Source: Amyloporia xantha (taxonomy: Eukaryota > Basidiomycota > Agaricomycetes > Polyporales > Adustoporiaceae). From it: a stretch of DNA of 64,000 nucleotides. This document shows positions 56,700 to 64,000 of the stretch, in pieces. Positions within the stretch are counted from its first letter, which is position 1. The number at the start of each line of letters is the position of its first letter. The notes under the pieces are model-generated. The model did not search any database. It was not told the origin of the DNA and was given only the letters and a program-made list of their open reading frames with translations. A program made the translations under genes and the position numbers. The stretch lies in NCBI GenBank assembly GCA_036971615.1, contig JAYKKR010000005.1, positions 1,116,001 through 1,180,000 of the forward strand. The letters are read 5' to 3'.

Positions 56700-59353
56700 G
56701 TATTTTTGTCTGACGACAGTGGCTCAGTGGACTATGTCGGTAATCGAGGGTTTCAGAGAGCCAAAAAAATCAGTTGGTGAAAGGGCCCCAAGGCAGGTCG
56801 GTCACCGTTGAAGTAGTTGGTATCTGGGCGAAGGTTGAATGAGGACACTGGCAGCAGCGTATTGGATGTAAGGTGCTTTGGGTGTATGAGGAAGATAGCT
56901 CTAGGTCTGGCGAGTACTGTATGGGGAAGGAGTTGGAGGCTGTCATGTTCGTGTCTGTGCTCGCCAGGAACTCTCCGTCTGCATGGATTTGGCATGGATT
57001 CGTCTGCATGCACGACGCGCTCTGACGTCACAGCTCAATTAGAGGATCTTGGGCGCTCTTCGCGAACCATCGGACTAGCCGCATTATGTAACCGTTTATC
57101 CGTACCATAAACATAATCAGCAACTTCAATGAGATGGGACATTTACGCGCAGCACAGACTAGCACAGAGTGCAGCTCATCATAGAATTTATGATGCGAGA
57201 TTACTAGCTGCTATACAACACACCATCTTCTCTCTTCTACTATTCCACCACTGTCGAGTGGTGCATATACGCGTTACAAATCTGCACAGGTTATTCCCAG
57301 TCTTCTGTGAGCAGAACAGACACTTCCTTTGATCTTTGCGGACTCAGGATGTCCGCATCCGCTATTTTTGCCATCGCGTCGCCCAAATCACTATCGGAAA
57401 CCACGTTTATTGCGCGCGTCGTGCTGCGCAGAATCCTATGCCCAAGCGAGGCAAAAACCCTGTGACCGAGGCAGAGAAGTCAAGGCCAGGACGAAGGCCA
57501 ATCGACATAATGAGACCGCTGCTGAACGTGTCGACCATGCACCAAGCTCGACTATCTAGCGTTAGATGCGAGACGCCGTTGCTGGCTGCAAGATGTTCCG
57601 GGCCGCTGAGATACATCGTCCAACACAATCCTCATGTTCGTCGGAGTCTTTTGCAGTGTCGAAATTGCTGCGACAACAATTTTCTGAGGGTCATTCTACC
57701 AGGTGGACCGAGCGCCCAACGAAAGGTGCAGGTGAGGTCTACACATTGTACGCCCCACACCCGCTCTAGTCCCGCTTCCTGCAGCTCAATGGCGAGATGT
57801 AGTGCAGCCCTCGGCTAGCCAACCGAGAACGGCGCGGATCATCCGCATTCACAGCGGGCAACGGCCAATAGTCTGTACTGTAAAATGGGGTGAAAGCATT
57901 AAAATAAGTGAAATGTTCCTTTATTTCTCTGCAAGGGGATATGTATGTAAAATGCGAGCAAAATAAGGAATGTTCAGAGGAACATGCCATGTGAATTCAG
58001 AATATTCCTCGCTTAAAGCCACGTGCCAGGAAAGTGCGCAGAGAATGCAGTCAAAGGGAGAAGTTAATTCAGAAAGCTGCATGAATTTTCTATTGCGGAC
58101 TCACACTTGCAGTATTTAACCACTCCAGTCCATAATGCTTACATTTTACGGTACAGACTTTCGGCCGTTGCCCGCTGTGATTCACGAAGCGTGGGCTATA
58201 TCGGAGCGCCCTGTACAGATGAAGGGTTTTAGGAAGCGTGCAAAATGAAATTCTAGCTGCAAGCCGACCTTCTTATTGTCGCCATCTAGACCTTGACGCT
58301 GCCTGTAGAAGCGGGAATTGTGCAGATGATTGGGCCCGAAGCGCACGAGAACGAGCAGCTCCGTTGTTAACACAACACGTTGTGCACAGCTTCAAAAAAA
58401 TTGGTCATTTTATATCAGACAAGGGATTGATGAGGCTGATTGGGAAAGTAGTCCAGTTTTACAAGTGTTTTGCGGACGGCTTCTATCAATGGTCTGCGTC
58501 AAGGAACGAAGGGAAACCGGACCGTCAACGCGTCAAGACTTGCAGGATAATGAGACAACACCCAGGAATTTCTGCACGTATCGTCAACTGGGGTACCCAA
58601 AAGCATAGACCGATGCACAGCGCTTGGAAATCTGCGAGTCTGATCTGCTGTGCTCCTCTATCAGCAGCACGCACATACAGACAACCACACTATTTTTTGA
58701 AGGCTGCAGAGCATACATGTCGTGGAACATGGGAGGACTATGCGTGGACTCGAGCTAATTATGGAACCCTTACCCCTTTGATGCGCTGCACACAGTACTA
58801 TAGACTGGAATGGAGATCTCCAGTATGTACAGCTCCCCGAGACGTCAGGATAAGCGATACGGCCAAGTTATTTGATGCTTTTGGTGCTTATCGTCGATCA
58901 GTTGTCCTCGACGACGCAAGCAAGGCAACTGAATCTAGGTCGCAGAGACACTGCAGGGTAGATACCTATTAACCATACTTCTTATTGGTCCCTATCGCAT
59001 GGCGCCGGAATGTGGAGGATGACACAGCTGCAGTAAAATCCAAATGGGTGACTTGGGTTCCACTCAGCAACAAAACTGTCGAGATATGACATGTGTGGGC
59101 TGCTCAGATGGTGCACGGGTTATCGTAAGCCGTAGATATCTCTAGTGGAAGCCATAGCATACTCCAAGCACGGACTGACAGCAGCGAGCTCTGAGAAGGA
59201 TTAAAGCGGGTTTCCGTCAAGTGTGAGAGCGACGACGGACAGTGAAACGAAATCAAGATCGACCGCGTGGTGGCGCGTGCCGATCGTGTACTGAGCGGGG
59301 TACATAAAGGCGACCTGGGTAAGGACGAATGCACATCAGTCCTTCCTTCCATC
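56700..59353. other. Long intergenic stretch with unsupported frames
   Basis: It lies between the divergent PNS1-like gene and the gene at 59354. Frames at 57336-57818 and 58238-58972 (244 codons, plus) are open but have no motif, no family resemblance and competing frames. Around 57438-57560 two plus frames read like one protein with a frame change (TEAEK then VKARTKANRHNETAAERV), hinting at a decayed gene. AT-rich palindromic patches occur near 57890-57990. Confidence 0.4.
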
Positions 59354-61276
59354 ATGGCCGCTCAGCCTGTCCTCAGAATGTTTGGTCTCCGTTCTCGCTC
59401 TCGCTCTCCTGCTAACGAAAAGGCTGAGCCAGCAACTGAGAAACACGATGCGCCCACCGAACCTTCGTCGGAGCCGCATCCTGTCGGGTCGCACGACACT
59501 ACCCCAGTGACCCCTGCAGATCCCGCAGCTGACAGCACACCATCAGTGGAACCAGCGCCAGCACTACCATCTGCGCCGCCAGCTGCTACCGCAAACGGAC
59601 AGCTGTCAGACGCCAAGCGGCCTACCGAGAATTTCCAGCGACGCTTTTCCTGGCTGCCCCTCGGCAAGAGCAGCAATGGAGACTCCAAGCCAGCGGCGAA
59701 TCAGGACAAGAAATCCAAGGCAGCGCCGCCCTCCGCCCGCCCAGCACCTCTGGTCCGCACGCGCTCGGAGAAGCAAGCGCAGCAGTCCGCGTTGCTCCTC
59801 CGCGAGCTCATCGTCGGGCCTTCCTCCAGCGCGCCCAGCAAGGTCAAGTCGAAGGCCTCGTCAAGCACAGAGGTGGACAAGGTCAAGGCGCAGCTGGCGC
59901 GTCCCAAATCTGCGAATAAGGTGATTGCGCAGCTCCGGCAGCTGTCGTCGTCGGACGAGCCGGTTGTAGTGGGGACGGGTCCGAATGGGGAAACGCTGAC
60001 CGCTCTCCCCAAGGGACCCATCCATGCCGTCTGCCTTCCGTACACCGACGCGGAGGCGCACGATCGCCACTTCAGCCAGCTCACGAAGGACAAGGCGGCG
60101 GTACCGGCAGCTGCGCAGCCCGTTCACGCGACTGGCGCGACCACGGCCGTGCACAGTGTGCATGTTCAGTCGACCACGACATCCACCGAGATTGCTAGTG
60201 TTGCGAATGCTTCCATCACAACCCTCAAGACGGTATTCTCGGAAATCAACGTTGTCAGTCTTGTTACAACGCCCGACCTGGGCTTGGGCGGTCCTCCTGA
60301 TGGTCCCGGAATCCTGAGCGGCGCACTGCCTACGGCCTCGGCTATTATTGACGGAGTACAGCAGATTACTCCCCAATTAATGGCGCTTGGATACGCGACC
60401 GGGAAGGCGGTCATGCCTGATCATGCTGGTACGCACATTTACTCATATCATTTATGACCAAAACTGGCATATTCATTATGAGTTACCCAGGTATATACCC
60501 TCCGACAGATCGAATGTCGGCCATTACGTGTACGTTGCATGAATTCCCGTAAAAGCCATGTATGCACAACTAACGATGATCACAGATTGGTGGGGTTTCG
60601 AGATCGTTCTTCCCCAGCCTTCGTTGCAATATCTCCAGGTATGTCCCCGCATTGATACCCACTGATTTATCAGATTTGGATGAGTTGATATGTAACCATA
60701 CTATGTGAAGAATGTCCCTTCCATCACCCACGCAGTGATCAACTTCCTCACTGCGCTGTCACTCGTCGAGGGAGGCGTCCGCGAGATCATGCCCTTCATT
60801 CGATACATCTCATCGTTCATAGACACCGAGTTCAGCATGATACAGGAGCAGGATATGGGCCAGGGCGTCGTCTGCGCAGCTACTTGGTCTGAATCATATA
60901 CTTCGCTAGAGTCTTAGTACTGCTCGTGCTGACATCCGCCACCAGGATCGTGCCCGCCGCCCTCGTGCCTCGTCCGTGGGACTTCCCCCAGCCGCCGCCC
61001 AAGTCTTCGACTACCGCCCCTGCCGACGGTGACAAAGGGACAGCGGACTCGGCGTCCCAGACCGCTCCTCCCGCCTCTGCACCGACGGCCGCTCTTCCCG
61101 TGCCTAATTCTGCTCCAACGTTTGTTGTTGCAGGTGATAAGACGGCGCCGGCTCAGGGCGTGCCCACGGTCGAGGTGACACCACCTACGCCACATGTATC
61201 GCAGACATTGAATGCGGGCGCTGCGGGCGCGGAAGGCACTAGTTCCCCTGCTCCTGCTCCTGCTCTCACCACGTGA
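59354..61276 (+). CDS. Uncharacterised Ala/Pro/Ser-rich protein with conserved membrane-like core
   Basis: Not a named family, but I have seen the core in other mushroom genomes. The start MAAQPVLRMFGLRSRSRSPA at 59354 is preferred over an in-frame upstream frame. Residues 1-180 are low-complexity (Ala, Pro, Ser, Lys; FQRRFSWLPLGK is a likely phosphorylation-type site). Then comes a structured region, GPIHAVCLPYTDAEAHDRHF, and a Gly/Pro-rich part (LGLGGPPDGPG). After introns at 60429, about 60531, 60639 and 60884 the core continues as YPPTDRMSAIT, WWGFEIVLPQPSLQYL, VPSITHAVINFLTALSLVEGGVREIMPFIRYISSFI and AALVPRPWDFPQPPP. The end is again Ala/Pro-rich. No catalytic motif. Intact, about 560 residues. 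Confidence 0.75.
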
Positions 61277-61827
61277 GGCATAGCAGCACTGGTTCAGAGC
61301 TGAGAAAGGCTGAAGCCGTCGACGTTCGGTCATTTCTCTATTTTTCATTTGTCATTCGTTTGAGGTTCGTTTCAGCGCTGTTTTCTGTGTCGCATTTCCT
61401 TTCTATTCTCTGGAACATATACACACACGGACCTTCACCTATACCCGGCCTGGTTTCACTGTCGCCTCGCACTCGCATCTCCTGACTTTCCTTCATCCTT
61501 TGTTCTCGTTGTGCAGCAATCATGACCTTTTACGGCATATCTCGACCCACACCCTACCCTGCATCGTCGATACCCAGTAATTGTCCCATCATCGTAGATT
61601 TGGCTATACACGATCTTTTCGGCCTTTTCGCTCATCTCAGCAGTGTGGTCCAGAAATCCTCGAGTGACATCATTAACGAATATTCAGACAGGCGTTGATG
61701 CATTAGGCAAGGAGTACAGATATAATGCCTTTGTACAACAGACACAACATAAGGTATCACAGGTACATATTGTTACAGAGCATTCGCTTTGCCTTCTTCG
61801 TCATTTGCGCTCAGACATGCACCTCGA
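61277..61827. other. Convergent intergenic spacer
   Basis: Probable 3' UTRs of the two facing genes. A short plus frame at 61643-61885 overlaps the inhibitor's last exon and is a shadow. Confidence 0.5.
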
Positions 61828-62317
61828 TCACTGGGTCCTGACGACGCCATCGGGCTCTGTTGATAATTTCGTCAACCATTCATGAACGTCAACCTGGCTA
61901 AGAATAGATCTGGGCTGACCGATGTAGTCAACAAGGTCACCTTGAAGCGACTGGAGGCGTGTCAGGAATCCGTCCGGGATCGTAGCAGAGAATCCCTATG
62001 ACAGCACGCAGACGGTGTGAGAATTTGACAAAATAAGCTAGCTGAAATCAGACTCACGTTGAGTACAGGGTCGAACCGTTGGCCGACTTCGCCGCCTGTA
62101 TAGGGGGACATCGATCACAGATGAGCCCCATCGACGAGCACTGGGAAAAGTAAGATAATGGGTGTGCGTACCATTGGAATTGACGTCGTTAATGTAGTTG
62201 CCGATCTGTTCGGGGGTAACGTGCTCCTTGAACACGACGATGTACTCTATAGGCGAGTAGATCGATCAACTTGGGTCCAAACAGCCTCGAGGAACTTGAA
62301 TACTCACTTCCGGACAT
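61828..62317 (-). CDS. Peptidase inhibitor I9 domain protein (subtilisin propeptide-like; Pbi2/POIA1 type)
   Basis: Free I9 domains bind and inhibit subtilisin-like vacuolar proteases (yeast proteinase B inhibitor; Pleurotus inhibitor IA-1). Five exons phase exactly: 62308-62317, 62172-62246, 62058-62095, 61920-61995 and 61828-61856, total 228 nt and 75 residues. The first exon is only 10 nt (MSG plus one base). The sequence reads KYIVVFKEHVTPEQIGNYI, VGQRFDPVLNGFSATIP, FLTRLQSLQGDLVDYIEPD and the C-terminal VVRTQ. This is the complete beta-alpha-beta fold with the short C-terminal tail that inserts in the protease active site. No signal peptide, so it acts in the cytosol or vacuole. Complete. 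Confidence 0.92.
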
Positions 62318-62735
62318 GGCAAGTTGAGTTCTTAGTGTTGCGGTCGCTGCGCAGCGTATGTGGAGAGTCCGGAGGGGGGAGTAGATTCGGTATATGGTTT
62401 CGAGATAGGCTGGGGCCTGTACTTTATAGCTGTTGTGCCACACACTGCGGATTAGGAGAGGAGCCCCTTGCATTGACTGTGACGCCACCGACGCGGACCG
62501 TGTCGACCGCGTGGCACGTGCCCAACGCGCGTCGCGTCTTGGATCGCTTCCACCAGCGCTACAGCGGACAGGGAGCGGGGCCGCCCCGCCCGCAGCGTAA
62601 ATCTATGACTCCGCCTGCTTCGGGTGTTTCTCTGTCTTCGCCATCTGGCGTTAGGACAGCACCGACTTTCGCAATTGCATGCTAAGTCTCTTTCGAAACC
62701 ACCGCCTACCTTCACCGCCCTACTTCAACTTCAAA
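62318..62735. promoter_or_regulatory. Divergent promoter region
   Basis: It lies between the inhibitor gene and the DNA glycosylase gene. A CAAT-like and CT-rich stretch precedes 62736. No certain element was found. Confidence 0.35.
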
Positions 62736-64000
62736 ATGCCCGTTACTCGATCTGCCAGTCGTGCAGCTGCTGCCGAGAAGGCCGTACCTGTGAGTGCTGC
62801 TGCTGATGAACGGGAGAAACCTCAGGCTGCAAAAAGGAAAGCGGTCAGCACACCAACGAAGTCGAAAGCTCCTGTAAAGAAGGCAAAATCGAAGGGAAAT
62901 ATCACCGACAAAGTCGCTGTGTCAGATGCCAGCAGCACTGCAAACGTCAACAACAGTCAGATATCGGTGCCTCCAGGAGAAGATGTAGTAGAACTGGTAC
63001 CCGCAGTGCTCACGTTCTCGTTTGAGGAAGCTAAACAACACCTCATCAATGTTGACCGCCGCTTCGAGGATATGTTCAAGCGTATGAAATGCAAACCATT
63101 CGAACATCTAGAACGCTTCGATCCCTTCCGGTAAGCTCCGTATAAGACTATCTTTAATTTCTCATTTTGCGAACGAATTACGCTCAGCACTCTAGTGACC
63201 TCTATCATGTGAGTGTGACACTCTATTTGAGTGTGTTCGACTCTCACTTTCATTGCAGGGGTCAACAGATCTCGTGGATTGCTGCACGCTCAATTACTAA
63301 CCGGTTCATAAGAATATTCGACGAATCTTTACCCGCAAAATTGATTGATTATACGAGGTGAGCATTCTACTCTTCCGAGGTGGTGATCCACGCTACATTA
63401 ATCGACATTTGACAATTGCAGCGTCTCGGCCTTCTTTCCAACAGCTCGTCAAGTGGCGGCGACGGATATAGCTACTCTACGGAATGCGGGTTTAAGTGGA
63501 CGGAAGGCTGAATACGGTTAGTGAATCTGACTCCTGTCTGGAAAATTCCCTTGCTCACGGAGGTGCAGTGCTTGATCTTGCGCAACGATTCGCAGATGGT
63601 CGCTTGTCGACTGAAAAGCTGCTACAAGCCAGTGACGGCGATCTATATGACATGCTCATTGAAGTAAGGGGTATCGGCAGGGTAAGCCAACGTAGTGCAT
63701 TATGACCACTTATTCGAATATAATACATCTATTGCCAATCTACAGTGGACTGGTCAGCATTTTGGGCCGTATCGTGATTTTTGGCAAACGCTTATACTTT
63801 GCCTCTAGTTGATATGTTCGCTCTTTTCTCCCTGCGGCGGCCAGATATACTTCCCGTCGGTGTGTCATGCCAGTGCGATTTCCATTGCCTATCTCATTGA
63901 TGACGTTTCCCTAATAATTCAGGTGATTTGGGGGTGCAACGAGGCGTCCTCCGCTGGTTCCTCTCCCTCCATGCGCCTTCCTCTTATCCGCTTACTATCT
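62736..64000 (+). CDS. DNA-3-methyladenine glycosylase (AlkA/Mag1-like, HhH-GPD), 3' end outside window
   Basis: A base-excision repair glycosylase that removes 3-alkylated purines in the nucleus. The start MPVTRSASRAAAAEK at 62736 gives a basic, Ala/Lys-rich N-terminal tail with a likely nuclear signal (KRKAVSTPTKSKAPVKKAK). The exon ends at 63130 and the frame continues TLVTSIMGQQISWIAARSI, the family signature. It runs on through FFPTARQVAATDIATLRNAGLSGRKAEYV, ADGRLSTEKLL, the helix-hairpin-helix [33 protein letters not shown] (given here in pieces across introns) and RWFLSLHAPSSYPLTI. The catalytic Asp lies in GDLGVQRG. At least seven exons are visible and all junctions phase. Only the extreme C-terminus is cut by the window edge. 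Confidence 0.92.

Noticed and set aside
58238..58972. Plus-strand ORF of 244 codons
   Set aside because: No family resemblance, irregular composition and competing frames. Kept only as an unsupported frame in the intergenic note.

Overview
The window reads as nuclear DNA of a basidiomycete, most likely an Agaricomycete. Genes are packed on both strands, exons are short, and introns are mostly 45-65 nt with GT..AG ends. Several families are typical of mushroom-forming fungi: an F-box expansion, a subtilisin-propeptide (I9) inhibitor, a CCCH-zinc-finger N-terminus like that of fungal NFX1-type helicases, and an indoleamine dioxygenase. The exact genus cannot be read from the sequence; a Polyporales-like fungus is only a guess. 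Gene models were built by hand from reading-frame continuity and splice signals, so exon edges are approximate unless stated.

Region 1, about 1-33 kb, is an accessory region, sparsely coding and rich in CpG. It holds an unknown conserved-looking protein (1.4-2.2 kb), an F-box/nucleotidyltransferase-like protein (3.2-4.2 kb), a divergent second copy of the ribonucleotide reductase large subunit (4.6-7.7 kb), an unknown ORF (12.4-13.3 kb), four F-box-type proteins (15.1, 16.6-18.6, 26.0-28.0 and 28.4-29.6 kb; two of them are paralogues in opposite orientation), a LAMMER/SRPK-like kinase that seems frameshifted (19.4-20.9 kb), a strand-asymmetric island of unknown origin (24.0-25.5 kb) and a small HMG-box protein (31.1-31.7 kb).

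Region 2, about 33-41 kb, has a GEN1/Yen1-like Holliday-junction nuclease (33.2-35.2 kb). It is followed by an AT-rich, CpG-poor island (about 35.8-40.7 kb) in which an intact indoleamine 2,3-dioxygenase gene is embedded. The right edge of the island cuts off a CCCH-zinc-finger gene.

Region 3, about 41-64 kb, is ordinary dense core genome: ETF alpha subunit, tRNA-Asp, an FAD monooxygenase, RRP12, a glycerol-3-phosphate/DHAP acyltransferase, a four-TM membrane protein, a PNS1-type choline-transporter-like protein, an uncharacterised Ala/Pro-rich protein, a 75-residue protease inhibitor and the 5' part of a 3-methyladenine DNA glycosylase that runs off the window. These genes belong to separate housekeeping pathways (mitochondrial beta-oxidation electron transfer, ribosome biogenesis, phospholipid synthesis, base-excision repair). 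I see no operon-like or biosynthetic cluster.

The most interesting item is the ribonucleotide reductase paralogue. Its splice sites and overall fold sequence are preserved, but the tyrosine pair that carries the radical into the active site reads Phe-His, and the active-site loops are altered. It therefore looks like a retained pseudoenzyme rather than a decayed pseudogene.
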